Below are positions 26,185 through 35,683 of a stretch of 64,000 nt of DNA, one piece after another. The stretch comes from Sinosporangium siamense (lineage in GTDB: Bacteria > Actinomycetota > Actinomycetes > Streptosporangiales > Streptosporangiaceae): assembly GCF_016863435.1 (NCBI RefSeq), contig NZ_BOOW01000010.1, positions 1 through 64,000 on the forward strand, given 5' to 3'. The position numbers were made by a program, and so were the translations under genes. Below the pieces are notes generated by a model. The model did no database searches. It had not been told where the DNA came from and saw nothing but the letters and a program-made list of their open reading frames with translations. Every line of letters begins with the position of its first letter. The first letter of the stretch is position 1.

Positions 26185-27303
26185 GTGAGGATCCTCCATG
26201 TCAGTGACTGTTACCTGCCCCGGCTGGGCGGCATCGAGGTGCAGGTCGCGGATCTGGTCCGGATGCAGCGGGCGGCGGGACACGTGGCCGAGGTGGCCAC
26301 GGCGACCGGTGGCGATCGGCTGACGGGGGTCTACAGGATTGTCTCGCGCATGCCGTTCGATCTGCCTGTGCATCCGTTCGGGGTGGGGCACCTGATGCGG
26401 CTGATGGCGGCGAGACGGCCCGAGGTGGTTCATGTCCACGCGGGAGCGGTGTCACCCTTCGCGTGGATGGGCGTGCGGGCGGCGGTGCGGGTGGGGTTGC
26501 CGGTGGTGGTGACGGTTCACAGCATGTGGGATCCGGTCACGCAGGGGCTTTACCGGGCGCTGCGGCTGGCGTTCGAGTGGCAGCGCTGGGGGCTGGTGGC
26601 GACCACGGTGAGTGAGGCGGCGGCGCGGCCGATCCGTTCCGTGGCGGGGCGGCGGGTGCCGGTGCGCGTGGTGGCCAACGGGCTGGACTTCACCGATTGG
26701 CGCCCCACCGAGGTCAATCCGCCCCGGGCGGGGGACGGCGTGCATGTCGTGGCGGTGGGGCGGCTGGCCCCGCGGAAACACCCGGTGCGGCTCTTGAAGC
26801 TGCTTGAGGTGGTGCGCCGGCGCCTTCCGGCCTCGGTGCCGCTGCGGGCCACGATCGTGGGCGACGGCCCGGCTCGGGGGTCGATGAGGCGGTTCCTGGA
26901 GTCACACGGCATGGCCGAGTGGGTGGGTCTTCCCGGCCGGCTGACCCGGGAGGAGATCCGCAAGGTGCTGGCGGAGGCCGACGTGTTCGTGGCCCCGGCA
27001 CCGCGGGAGTCGTTCGGCATCGCGGCCCTTGAGGCGCGGTCGGCGGGGGTGCCGGTGGTGGCGCGGGCGGAAAGCGGGGTGGCCGACTTCATCCGGCCGG
27101 GCAAGGAGGGGCTGCTGGGCGGCAGCTCCGAGGAGCTGGCCGCGGCGGTGGTGCGTCTGGCCCGCGACGAGGACCTGCGCGGGCGGATCGCCGCGCACAA
27201 CCGCACCACCGAGCCGGTGGAGTGCTCGTGGCCGGCGGTCCTTGAGGGCTTCGACCGGGCCTATGAGCAGGCCGTCGGCCTGGCCCCGCCCGGGCGGCCC
27301 TAG
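26185..27303 (+). CDS. GT4 family glycosyltransferase
   Basis: This 372-aa GT-B enzyme starts VRILHVSDCYLPRLGGIE, the usual GT4 N-terminal loop, and has VVAVGRLAPRKHP, the APRESFGIAALEARSAGVPVVA donor-sugar site (with the E-x7-E Glu pair; quoted as two parts) and VADFIRPGKEG. GTG 26185 is chosen because GGGAGG lies eight bases upstream; the longer frame runs antisense through the PIG-L gene. The neighbouring PIG-L deacetylase suggests that the sugar transferred is GlcNAc, as in MshA/MshB or PIG-A/PIG-L pairs; this is inference. It ends two bases from the convergent DUF2079 gene. Confidence 0.85.
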   Translation: MRILHVSDCYLPRLGGIEVQVADLVRMQRAAGHVAEVATATGGDRLTGVYRIVSRMPFDLPVHPFGVGHLMRLMAARRPEVVHVHAGAVSPFAWMGVRAAVRVGLPVVVTVHSMWDPVTQGLYRALRLAFEWQRWGLVATTVSEAAARPIRSVAGRRVPVRVVANGLDFTDWRPTEVNPPRAGDGVHVVAVGRLAPRKHPVRLLKLLEVVRRRLPASVPLRATIVGDGPARGSMRRFLESHGMAEWVGLPGRLTREEIRKVLAEADVFVAPAPRESFGIAALEARSAGVPVVARAESGVADFIRPGKEGLLGGSSEELAAAVVRLARDEDLRGRIAAHNRTTEPVECSWPAVLEGFDRAYEQAVGLAPPGRP

Positions 27304-27304
27304 C

Positions 27305-28771
27305 TCAGCGGTTGAGGAGGATGAAGCCCTCGCGCTCGAAGACCTTGCGATAGCCGTTGCGGAGCAGGTCGTCGACGCGGGCGCGCTGTTCGTCGACGGA
27401 GCCGAACGGATATTCCCACCGGGCCACGTCGGCCACTACCCACGGTGAGTTGTAAGGCGTGTTGCCCCACATGAGCACGGTGGTGCGGTCGGTGACGGCG
27501 GGGCCGAGGGAGTTGACGGTCTCGACGACCACCCCGGAGGGGACCTTGCTCACGACCTCGGCGGCGGCGAAGACACGGGCGTCCTTGCTGTAGAAGTCGC
27601 TCCGCACGAGTTGCCCGAAGGCGAACTGCGGCAACAAGGTGATCGCGACGGCGCAGACGGCCGCGCCGTATCCGAACTTGAGCGCCCTGTCGTCCTGGAG
27701 TTTGAGCCATTTGAGCAGCCGGGCGGCCCCGTCGACCCCGGCGCAGAACAGAATCATCACCACGAAGGCGTTGTATTGATAGTCGGCGGCCCACCACAAC
27801 ACGCGGTCGGCCAGCATGCGCTCCAGGACGAGCGGCAGGGCCATCAGCACCATGGGGGAGAGGAAACAGAGCATCAAGGCCGGCCACGCGAGCAGGAACA
27901 TCGTGTCGATCTTGGTCTCTTCGCTGAAGAGCACACTCAGTGTGTTGATCGGGTCGCTGAGCATGGCGGCCACGGTGGATCCCACCGACGGCCCGAAATG
28001 GGCATATGCCCAGAAGTCCTGAATATCCCCGCCGAAGAGCGGCATCAGCCAGCCCCGCAGCATGACCGCCCACCCGGCGCCGAGCAGGATGCACCCGAGC
28101 CCGATGAGGCGCCGGCCCAGCACGAACACGCAGGCCCCGGCCCCGATGACCAGCAGCCCCATGTCCTCCTTGACGAACAGCAGCCCGAACATCGCGAGCC
28201 CGGCCGGCAGCAGCCTGCCCGCGTGGAACCGCTCGATCATGATCGCGGTCAGGATGGGCACGAACATGACCTCGTGCGCGTCGAAGTTGACCGCCTGAGC
28301 CACCGGCCACGACAGGGCGTAGGCGATCGAGACGAGATAGGCCGGCCCGGTGCCGAGCACCCGCCGCGTGAACATCCACAGGAAGGGGATCGCGCCCGCG
28401 AAAAGCAGGGCCTGCCCGATGATCAGCGACGCCGGGCCGTCGTGGATCCAGTAGAGCGGCGCGAGCAACGCGTAGATCGGCGAGAAGTGGTCCGCCACCT
28501 GGAGGTAATCCATCCCCCGGCCGTGGACCATTCCCACCGTGGGGATGTACGGCGGAGCGAACTTCGCGTAAGCCCTGACGGCCTGGTCGACGATCACCAG
28601 GTCGAACGTGGTGGCCCGGAAGTTCGCGAGTTTGGTGAGCCCGAGCAGCGAGTAGACCGCGGTGGCCACCGCGGTCAGCATGCCCACCTCGACGGCGTGG
28701 GCCGGGAGCCGGAACCGCGCGGGGCGGTCTGGCTCGTCGGTCTCGGGGCGGGCCGTGGTCTCAGCGGTCAC
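27305..28771 (-). CDS. DUF2079 polytopic membrane protein
   Basis: The 488-aa protein has about ten membrane segments and the DUF2079 landmarks near its N-terminus: FDLVIVDQAVRAYA and a HFSPIYALLAPLYW segment. The fold is related to GT-C enzymes that use polyprenyl-phosphate sugars, and the Asp and His in these loops could bind substrate. The function is not established. A soluble domain closes the protein. GTG is the start. The gene is convergent with the GT4 gene; both may serve the same glycolipid. Confidence 0.8.
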   Translation of the reverse strand: MTAETTARPETDEPDRPARFRLPAHAVEVGMLTAVATAVYSLLGLTKLANFRATTFDLVIVDQAVRAYAKFAPPYIPTVGMVHGRGMDYLQVADHFSPIYALLAPLYWIHDGPASLIIGQALLFAGAIPFLWMFTRRVLGTGPAYLVSIAYALSWPVAQAVNFDAHEVMFVPILTAIMIERFHAGRLLPAGLAMFGLLFVKEDMGLLVIGAGACVFVLGRRLIGLGCILLGAGWAVMLRGWLMPLFGGDIQDFWAYAHFGPSVGSTVAAMLSDPINTLSVLFSEETKIDTMFLLAWPALMLCFLSPMVLMALPLVLERMLADRVLWWAADYQYNAFVVMILFCAGVDGAARLLKWLKLQDDRALKFGYGAAVCAVAITLLPQFAFGQLVRSDFYSKDARVFAAAEVVSKVPSGVVVETVNSLGPAVTDRTTVLMWGNTPYNSPWVVADVARWEYPFGSVDEQRARVDDLLRNGYRKVFEREGFILLNR

Positions 28772-28821
28772 GGGCGACAGGGTAGAGGAGATTCCTCCCC
28801 CGGAGCGCTCGAACGACCAAT

Positions 28822-28853
28822 CGGCCCGGCGGCCTTTTCAGGCCGCCGGGCCG
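28822..28853. terminator. strong terminator hairpin
   Basis: A perfect 14-bp stem (CGGCCCGGCGGCCT and its complement) with a TTTC loop lies 12 bp beyond the lipoprotein stop on the minus strand, in front of the DUF2079 gene. Confidence 0.7.
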
Positions 28854-28864
28854 TCAGGACCGGA

Positions 28865-29335
28865 TCAGACGCACGCCTTGGTCAGGGCGGCACCGGCCTC
28901 CTGGGCCTTGGTGGTGACATCGGTCAGCTGGGTCATGGCCGCCTGGGGGTTGTTCATGTCGACCTTGAGCGAGGAGTAGATCTCCGCGAACTTGTTGAGT
29001 GCGCCGGCGAGCTCGCCGTCGGCCTTGGCGGCGAGGTCCTTGTACTGGCCGGACAACTTCTCGAAGGTCGTGTTGAGTGCGGTGGGGTCGGACATGAGCT
29101 TCTGCATGTCGCCCATGGAATCGGTGCCGATCCGCATGGCGTCACGGCAGATCTGCTTGGTGTCGCCGCCCCCACTGCCGGACGCGGGCTCGGCAGCCTT
29201 GTTCTCGACCGGGGCCTCAGCGGCCGGCTTGGCCGAGGTGTCCTCCCCGGAGCCGCCGCAGGCGGCCGTGAAGAGGACGAGGACGGACGCCGCGGCGAAG
29301 GTGAGGAGGCCACGGCGGTAGGACACGGGGAACAT
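28865..29335 (-). CDS. small secreted lipoprotein
   Basis: From ATG 29335 (AAAGG six bases upstream) the 156-aa protein has a lipoprotein signal with the lipobox LFTAAC at about residues 19-24, an Ala/Glu/Pro-rich linker, and a helical domain of about 100 residues with Cys residues near its beginning (QICRDAM) and end (TKACV). These could form a disulfide. No family is recognised. It is monocistronic, with its own terminator. Confidence 0.75.
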   Translation of the reverse strand: MFPVSYRRGLLTFAAASVLVLFTAACGGSGEDTSAKPAAEAPVENKAAEPASGSGGGDTKQICRDAMRIGTDSMGDMQKLMSDPTALNTTFEKLSGQYKDLAAKADGELAGALNKFAEIYSSLKVDMNNPQAAMTQLTDVTTKAQEAGAALTKACV

Positions 29336-29430
29336 CAAAAGCCTTTCCTTGCTGACGGCAACATCCGGCACCCTAGGGGGACGCCCTTGCGGATCGCTTT
29401 CACGCCGCCAACAGCCTCACCTGGGATGAT

Positions 29431-30528
29431 TCACCAGTACATGAGCGCTGCGCGGCCTGAATCCCAGGACGAGTAGAGCCGGACGCGGACCACATACGTG
29501 CGGTCCTTCACCAGTCTGACAGGAATCTGGGCGTTCCGGGGCTGGGCCGAGTCATCGTCACCCGCCACGAATCGCAGTTCCCCCTCGATTTCCTCGAACA
29601 ACACGAGGACAACGTCGGAGGAGCCGAATGTCGAGATCTTGTACTCCCGGCTCTCCCCCGGGCGGAGCGTGAAGTCGACCTGCTCCCCGTCGCGGAGCTG
29701 GAAGGGGGCGGACTCAAATGGCCTGATCTCCGTGGCGTCGCCCGGGTCGAGCGGCGGATACCACTGCCGGACATACGCCGCGTCGGCCTCGGAGATCTTG
29801 AGGTTGGAGGCGATGCCGTCCCGGTAGCGCTCGGGGGAGATGATGAGACCGCGCCCGAAGCCGTAGTGCATGACCGACAGCGGGTCCCAGTCCGAGCCGA
29901 TCACCTCGTTCCGGTCGAGCTTCCTGATGATGTTGTAGAAGGTCTGCTCCCTCGGCCAATTGTTGGGCGGTCCGCCGAACCACTCGTAGACGGCTTCCTC
30001 GTCCCACACGATGCCGGCGTTGGGGTTCTGGTGCTCGTGCGGCATGCCGAGGGTGTGGCCGATCTCATGGCGGACCGCGGCTCTGCCGTACGCGGTGGAG
30101 ATGTCGGAGCCGAGGTTCATGGTGCGGGCGTTGACGCCCTGGCGCAGCACGTCGCGGCCGAGGTAGGACCACAGGCCGTCGCCGCGCATGAACCCGATCC
30201 GGATCTCCGCCTCCGACCGGGAGGTCACCTCGCGGAACTCGAGTCCGATGCCGAGGCTCTTCCACTCCTGGAACGCCTCCCGCACGATGTCCTGCTGCTC
30301 GGGGGTGCCCACCCACGAGACGAATTCGCTGCCGCCGGATTTCCTGACGAACGAGCCGTCGGCCGCCCCGTCGAAGAAGTAGTAGTGCAGGACGGTGCCG
30401 TTGGCCCACTGCTTGTGGTGTGCCAGGATCGCCGCGAGCCGGTCGTGATTGAGTTCCGCGGGGAAAGCGGGAGGCGGGACCGAGGGGAGAGCGCAGTAGG
30501 AGTACTCATGCTCTTGCGCGGTGGTCAT
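29431..30528 (-). CDS. astacin-like zinc metalloprotease without signal peptide
   Basis: This 365-aa metzincin-type protease has the zinc site HEIGHTLGMPHEH, with His154, Glu155, His158 and His164, and a Met-turn SVMHYGFG with Met220, as in the M12A astacin family. A C-terminal domain of about 100 residues resembles a beta-sandwich of the pre-peptidase type. There is no signal peptide or propeptide-like basic leader, unlike most astacins, so it may act inside the cell or leave by a non-Sec route. GGAGAGG before the ATG is a strong ribosome binding site. Confidence 0.85.
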   Translation of the reverse strand: MTTAQEHEYSYCALPSVPPPAFPAELNHDRLAAILAHHKQWANGTVLHYYFFDGAADGSFVRKSGGSEFVSWVGTPEQQDIVREAFQEWKSLGIGLEFREVTSRSEAEIRIGFMRGDGLWSYLGRDVLRQGVNARTMNLGSDISTAYGRAAVRHEIGHTLGMPHEHQNPNAGIVWDEEAVYEWFGGPPNNWPREQTFYNIIRKLDRNEVIGSDWDPLSVMHYGFGRGLIISPERYRDGIASNLKISEADAAYVRQWYPPLDPGDATEIRPFESAPFQLRDGEQVDFTLRPGESREYKISTFGSSDVVLVLFEEIEGELRFVAGDDDSAQPRNAQIPVRLVKDRTYVVRVRLYSSWDSGRAALMYW

Positions 30529-30633
30529 AGTCCTCTCCTGGAGGATCAGGGGATTCTTTGACCACCTTGCGCCTTTGACCCCTATGCGGGCATGAGTAGC
30601 CCCTACCCAATTCCACCTATTCGAGGTAGAAAG

Positions 30634-30927
30634 TCAGCGCCTAACTACATGGAGGACACTGGCGATGCGCTCGGCGGCCGTGGTCACGTCCTCGGCCTGG
30701 CCGATGCGGCCGGCCCAGGACAGCCAGAACCACCACTCACCCTCGTCCTCGCAGGCGAGGACGTCCTCGGTGACCGACGGGGCCGCCGGGTTGACGACGT
30801 GGAGCTGAGGAAAGAGCCCGGTGCGCGATTTGAGCTCGACCTTGAAGGAGTGGGCCTCCAGTTGCATGGCGAGACGCTGAAGGTGATCCACGGCCTCCGC
30901 GGTCATCGCGTAACTCTGTGCCGTCAT
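30634..30927 (-). CDS. small conserved-type protein, partner of XRE regulator
   Basis: AGGAG seven bases before ATG 30927 gives a 97-aa protein; an in-frame extension to 31005 has no such signal. It contains an amphipathic helix (AEAVDHLQRLAMQLEAHSF) followed by beta-strand-rich EWWFWLSWAGRIG. No domain is recognised. Small genes of this sort often stand divergent from XRE/TPR regulators in Streptosporangiales and Streptomyces, and may be regulated by them. It lacks a signal peptide. Confidence 0.65.
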   Translation of the reverse strand: MTAQSYAMTAEAVDHLQRLAMQLEAHSFKVELKSRTGLFPQLHVVNPAAPSVTEDVLACEDEGEWWFWLSWAGRIGQAEDVTTAAERIASVLHVVRR

Positions 30928-31205
30928 ACTGATCACTCCTGGAGCGGAACGGTGAAGACGGTTGGGTGTCATCAGCAGACTGAGGTCTTCCGACGTGACG
31001 GGCAAACACCTTCCTGCCTCCGATTACGTGGACTCCGTTGGATACTCGCAGGTACTCCGTGGAATCCGCGCGGAAATGGGTAATGTTTCGCACCAGGACG
31101 TCCTCGCGGTGGTGCGCCGTCATTAACCTGTGAGAAAAGCGTTGCGGAGCAGCCGGAGAGAGCGGTGTTCCATAAGGGGGCGGGGGAGAACGCGGAGGGG
31201 CGTAC

Positions 31206-32666
31206 ATGGCCCGAGGAGAACACTCGCCCGCATGTGCGCGGCGATGGCGCGAACAAGCCGGACACCGGCAGTGGAGCCTATGGCAGACGGCCCAGGCGAT
31301 CCACGGCTGCTGCTGCGTGAGCCTGCTGAAGGCCCATCGGCTGGCCCGAGGGTGGTCGGCGCGCAAAGCCGTGCAAGAGCTGGAAGACCTCTGCGAGCGC
31401 GACGAGCTCGGTTCGCCGAGGGCCAGCATCGACCTGCTCAACGCCTGGGAGAACAACCGGGCCAGACCTCGCCCGCAGACCATCGACCTATTGGCCCGCC
31501 TCTACCGGGCCAATGCCGTACGCCTCGGTCTCGCGGGCGACTACTGTGACGACAGCGGCGGCGCCAAGGTCATGGTCGTCTCCCGTCAGGACGGGCAGGA
31601 GGACCTGCCCTACCCGGTGACCCAATGGGAGCGCGAGGGGGACACCGAGCGGCGGGCACTGTTCCACCAGGCGTTGCTCGGCGGCGGCATGGTGCTCAAC
31701 GGCCGCCTGCTGGTCGAGGTCGACAACACCCGCCAGGCCATCGACCGGGCGCTCGCCGGGTCGACGGTGTCGGAGGAGCAGCTCGATGGGCTGGACGAGC
31801 AGGTGCTTAACTACCGTCGGCAATACATCAAGAGCGCTCCCCTGCCCATGCTCTACCGGCTCATGCTGGAGATCTCCGACGTGCGGCGCATGACCGTCGT
31901 CCGCCAGCCCGCCGTCGCGCAGCGCCGGCTCCTCAACGCCACCACCATGCTCGCCCTCCTGTCGGCCGACGCGCTGATGAAGCTCGGCGACACCCGCCTC
32001 GCCCACGCGTGGTACGCCACCGCGCGCACAGCCTCCGACGACCTCGGCGACCTGCGGCTGCGCGCGCTGGTGCGGGCGCAGCACGCGATGTTGCCCTACC
32101 ACTACGGCGACCTGGCCGAGACGCTGCGACTGGCCCGCGAGGCGCGCATGCTGGCGGGGAGCGCTCCAAGCTCACCCGCCGCCCTCGGCGCCGCGGCCGA
32201 GGCGCGGGCACTGGCCAAACTCGGCGACCACCGCGCCGCGCGGGTCGCTCTGGCAGAGGCCGAGCAGATCTTCGCAAGGATGCCGCGCAGCGGCCTCGAC
32301 CACCTGGCCTTCGTCTTCTCCGAGCGCCGGCTGGAGTTCTACCGCACCGGCACCCTCATCGAACTGGGCGAGCTCACCTGCATCCCCGACCCCGAGGCAC
32401 TCGGCCCCTACACCATCGATCCCGTGCTCATCTTGCTTGAGCAGGCCTCACACATATTCAGGGAGGGACATGCCGAGGAAGCATGCGGGCTGGCTCTTCA
32501 AGCGATGCTCCAGGTGCCACCCGAGCATCGCACGTCCATCGTGGTGACACGGGCGCGGGCGCTCCTTGGAGCACTGCCGGTCGAGCGGCGCCGCAGCGGG
32601 GCGGCCAGGAAATTGGCCGAAGTGCTCGCCGACACCGCCTCCCAACCCGCCCTGACCCGCCCATGA
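31206..32666 (+). CDS. XRE-family regulator with TPR-like sensor region
   Basis: The 486-aa protein has an N-terminal helix-turn-helix region (about residues 35-100; SLLKAHRLARGWSARKAV and LLNAWENNRARPRPQTID are the recognition part) and a long helical C-terminal domain with paired Ala/Leu/Arg-rich helices, as in TPR-containing regulators that sense peptides or small molecules. GGAGGGG lies five bases from the ATG. Its stop overlaps the APH start by ATGA, so regulator and kinase are cotranscribed, and it is divergent from the small gene at 30634. The HTH has a CCC stretch that is unusual. Confidence 0.8.
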   Translation: MARGEHSPACARRWREQAGHRQWSLWQTAQAIHGCCCVSLLKAHRLARGWSARKAVQELEDLCERDELGSPRASIDLLNAWENNRARPRPQTIDLLARLYRANAVRLGLAGDYCDDSGGAKVMVVSRQDGQEDLPYPVTQWEREGDTERRALFHQALLGGGMVLNGRLLVEVDNTRQAIDRALAGSTVSEEQLDGLDEQVLNYRRQYIKSAPLPMLYRLMLEISDVRRMTVVRQPAVAQRRLLNATTMLALLSADALMKLGDTRLAHAWYATARTASDDLGDLRLRALVRAQHAMLPYHYGDLAETLRLAREARMLAGSAPSSPAALGAAAEARALAKLGDHRAARVALAEAEQIFARMPRSGLDHLAFVFSERRLEFYRTGTLIELGELTCIPDPEALGPYTIDPVLILLEQASHIFREGHAEEACGLALQAMLQVPPEHRTSIVVTRARALLGALPVERRRSGAARKLAEVLADTASQPALTRP

Positions 32667-33562
32667 GAGGCAACCCGCTGGCTGAGCGGGCCTGGGTCAC
32701 CCTTCGTGACATCTGCGACGACTACGGAATGCGCGCCGACGGGGCCGAACTGCTCCGGGTGCGCAGCAACGCGGTGTTCAAGCTCCGCAACCAGATCGTG
32801 GTGCGCATCGCGACCGCGCCCGACGCCCTGACCAGGCTGCCCGCGGTCCTGGCCGTGGCCCGCTGGCTCGGCGAGCGCGGTTTCCCCGCGGTGCGTCCCG
32901 CCGACGAGATCTCCAAACAACCGGTCGTGCACGAGGGGAGGGTCGTCACCTTCTGGCACTACGTCCCGGCCAGCGGGCGCCCGACCACCAACGAGCTCGG
33001 CAAGATCCTCCGCAGGCTGCACCGGCTGCCCGTGCCCCCCGTCAAGCTCAAGCGGTTTCGCGACCCGCTCGGCGAGGTCCGCGACGCGGTGCTGCGTTCG
33101 GAGGTGCTGCCCGCGCGCCGGCAGGTCTGGCTCACCGACCGCATCGACGAGCTCACCGAGCTCTGGACGGGCATGACCGGGGAGGAGCCTCCGGTGCTGC
33201 TCCACGGCGACGCCTGGATCGACAACCTGCTGCGCCGTTCGGACGGCCGCGTCGTGCTCTGCGACTGGGATGGCGTCGCCGTCGGACCGCGCCAGTGGGA
33301 CTTGATCCACACCTATCACGGTCAGCGGAGGTTCGGCCTCACCCGAGGTGATGTCGATGCCTTCGCCGCCTCCTACGGCAGCGACCTGCGGGCATGGCCG
33401 GGCTACGGCACCCTGATGGAGGTGCGCGACATGTACGCCATCGGGATCCACATCCGCAACGCCGCGTCCGACCCCTTCTCATACCGCGAGTTGTCCCGCC
33501 GCCTCGACTCCCTCATCCGCGGCGACGGCCACGCCCGCTGGTATATGGCAGAACCGGCCTGA
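32663..33562 (+). CDS. aminoglycoside phosphotransferase (APH) family kinase
   Basis: The 299-aa protein has the APH/choline-kinase fold signature: LLHGDAWIDNLL (catalytic His-Gly-Asp-x4-Asn loop) and LCDWDGVAVGPRQWDL (metal-binding Asp). The N-terminal ATP-binding lobe is short. ATG 32663 overlaps the XRE stop, which decides the start. Members phosphorylate antibiotics or small metabolites; coupling to an XRE/TPR regulator is common in these genera and does not by itself indicate resistance. Substrate is unknown. Confidence 0.85.
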   Translation: MRGNPLAERAWVTLRDICDDYGMRADGAELLRVRSNAVFKLRNQIVVRIATAPDALTRLPAVLAVARWLGERGFPAVRPADEISKQPVVHEGRVVTFWHYVPASGRPTTNELGKILRRLHRLPVPPVKLKRFRDPLGEVRDAVLRSEVLPARRQVWLTDRIDELTELWTGMTGEEPPVLLHGDAWIDNLLRRSDGRVVLCDWDGVAVGPRQWDLIHTYHGQRRFGLTRGDVDAFAASYGSDLRAWPGYGTLMEVRDMYAIGIHIRNAASDPFSYRELSRRLDSLIRGDGHARWYMAEPA

Positions 33563-33592
33563 CCGGCCCCGCCCCCTGCGCGGGCACCGGCC

Positions 33593-34573
33593 CTACTGCT
33601 CGATAGACGACATGTCCACATAACGCTGCCCCCACACCGCCCCGGCGGGTACGGCGGAAGCCAACGCGGCCAGTTGTTCCGTTGTCAGGGTGATGTGGGC
33701 CGCCGCGAGGTTCTCCTCCAGATAGCCCAGCCGCTTTGTGCCGGGGATGGGCACGATGTCGTTCCCCTGCGCCAGCAGCCACGCGAGTGAGAGTTGCGCG
33801 GGCGTGCAGCCGGCCTCGCCGGCGATCGCGCGCACCTCGTCGACGAGCGCCTGGTTGTGCGCGGCGTTCTCCGCGGAGAGCCGGGGGAGGTTGCGCCGGA
33901 AGTCGTCCTCGGCCAACGCGTCGGTGGCCGGGAGCGCGCCGCTCAAGATGCCCCGGCTGATCGGCGAATAGGCCACGATGCCCACACCGAGCTCCCTGGC
34001 GGCCGGGATGATCTCGGCTTCGAGCTCCCGGGTGAACAGCGAGTACTCGCTCTGCAGCGCCGCGATCGGGTGCACGCCCGCCGCCCGGCGCAACGTCCCC
34101 GCGCTCACCTCGGACAGGCCGAGGTGGCCCACCTTCCCGGCCTTCACCAGCTCCGACATCGCTCCCACGGTGTCCTCGATCGGCACGTCGGGGTCGCGGC
34201 GGTGCAGGTAGTAAAGGTCGATGTGGTCGACGCCGAGCCGCCGGAGAGAGTCGTCGCACGCCTGCCGTACATATTCCGGCCTGCCGTCGATGCCCCGGCT
34301 CCGCGGGTCGTCGCCGCGCACGATGCCGAACTTGGTGGCGAGCACCACCTCGTCGCGGCGGCCCGCGATCGCCCTGCCGACCAGCTCTTCGTTGGCGCCT
34401 TTGCCGTACATATCGGCTGTGTCGAGGAAACCGGCGCCGTGGTCGAGCGCGCGATGGATGACCGCGATCGACTCGCTCTCGCCGGCTGCGCCGTAGAACT
34501 CGGACATGCCCATGCAGCCGAGGCCGATGGCAGAGACCTGCGGTCCGGTTGCCCCCAAAGCCCGCTTCATCAT
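33593..34573 (-). CDS. aldo/keto reductase
   Basis: The 326-aa enzyme (ATG 34573; a TTG at 34585 is less likely) has the AKR barrel landmarks: [27 protein letters not shown] with the catalytic Asp and Tyr, VVLATKFG with the Lys, and [16 protein letters not shown] with the His. The C-terminal [13 protein letters not shown] binds NADPH. It is close to the YajO/IolS-type branch that reduces aldehydes. The gene stands alone, convergent with APH. Confidence 0.9.
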   Translation of the reverse strand: MMKRALGATGPQVSAIGLGCMGMSEFYGAAGESESIAVIHRALDHGAGFLDTADMYGKGANEELVGRAIAGRRDEVVLATKFGIVRGDDPRSRGIDGRPEYVRQACDDSLRRLGVDHIDLYYLHRRDPDVPIEDTVGAMSELVKAGKVGHLGLSEVSAGTLRRAAGVHPIAALQSEYSLFTRELEAEIIPAARELGVGIVAYSPISRGILSGALPATDALAEDDFRRNLPRLSAENAAHNQALVDEVRAIAGEAGCTPAQLSLAWLLAQGNDIVPIPGTKRLGYLEENLAAAHITLTTEQLAALASAVPAGAVWGQRYVDMSSIEQ

Positions 34574-34845
34574 GCTTAGCCCCAAATGTCGTGATCTCTG
34601 AATTAGTGTGGCACGGTGGCGCCTGCTGCCATGTCAGGCTGGTCCCAGCGCCACCTCCCTGAGGGCCTACCCTGAGGCAGGCTGCACCCCTAGAGCCTGA
34701 TGTCTGCGCAGATGGGCGGGGTCGCGGGGGAGGATTCCCCTGGGTGCCGGCGGTAATCTCCCCCTCCCCCCCTCGGGGATCGATCAGGGCCGGTTAAGGA
34801 TGATCTCCGATGCGCTAAACGGACATTTCTCGCGAGCCTTGACGC

Positions 34846-35499
34846 ATGGCAAGAAGTACGGGAAGGGCGCTCACCACCGTCGGTTTCACTGCGATAGCCA
34901 CCGGTGGCGTCGCGATGTTGACGCTTCACGCAGGCACCGATCTGAGCCCGCTGCACAACCTCATCAGTGAATACGCCTTCGAGGCGGAGGGGTGGCTCCT
35001 CGAAGCCTCACTCACACTCCTCGGCCTGGGTGCGGTGTTGTTCGGCCTCGTCGCCTTCCGCCGGGGCACCGACACCCCGGTCGCCCTTCTCGTCTCCCTG
35101 TGGGGCCTGTGTATGTTCCTCGTGGGATTGTTCCCCACGGACGCTCCCGGACTGCCGCTGTCGTTCTCCGGGGGAGTGCACAGATATGCCGCCCTCGTGG
35201 CGTTCCTCGCCATGCCCGTCGCCGGTTTGCTCATCGCCTACCGCTACCGCGATGCCCCCATGGCGAAGGGTGTGCGACGCCTGAGCGTGGCAGCCCTCGC
35301 GTGTCTGCTTCTCGTGGTCGTTCCGTACATCTTCAGGATGGTCGGCATCGAGGTGAGCAACGACGACATCCCCGCGGGCCTGACCCAGCGGCTCGTCGTG
35401 ATCACCGAGGTCGGCGTGCTGGCCTTGACAGGCCTCTGGCTGCGAGCCGGCGGGACGGGCGTCAGGCCGGTCGAGTGCGCCGTCAGGGACGCGGCCTGA
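34846..35499 (+). CDS. DUF998 membrane protein
   Basis: The 217-aa protein has six hydrophobic segments. LHNLISEYAF near residue 38 and GLFPTDAPG near residue 100 are the family landmarks of DUF998, whose function is unknown. The segment HRYAALVAF contributes a conserved His in a membrane region, as in the family. No clear ribosome binding site precedes the ATG. It is alone between an aldo/keto reductase and a DUF1152 gene. Confidence 0.8.
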   Translation: MARSTGRALTTVGFTAIATGGVAMLTLHAGTDLSPLHNLISEYAFEAEGWLLEASLTLLGLGAVLFGLVAFRRGTDTPVALLVSLWGLCMFLVGLFPTDAPGLPLSFSGGVHRYAALVAFLAMPVAGLLIAYRYRDAPMAKGVRRLSVAALACLLLVVVPYIFRMVGIEVSNDDIPAGLTQRLVVITEVGVLALTGLWLRAGGTGVRPVECAVRDAA

Positions 35500-35683
35500 C
35501 CGCGCGGCGTACGGCGACGCCGCCGAAGCCGAGCGAGGCGCCGAGCAGCAGGCCGGCTTCTGTCCCCTGGAACCGCCAGTGCGAAGAGCGCCTCCAGGTC
35601 CTCCTGATCGAGCCCCGCGCCCCGGTGGTGGTTGCCGGGCATTTCCGGGATCTTGTTGATCGAAGCGCGGTAGCGTCCCTGGG

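Noticed and set aside
32663-33562. Calling the APH-fold kinase an antibiotic resistance gene
   Set aside because: The kinase motifs are present, but the family is broad and it is coupled to a regulator common in these genera; no resistance context is seen.
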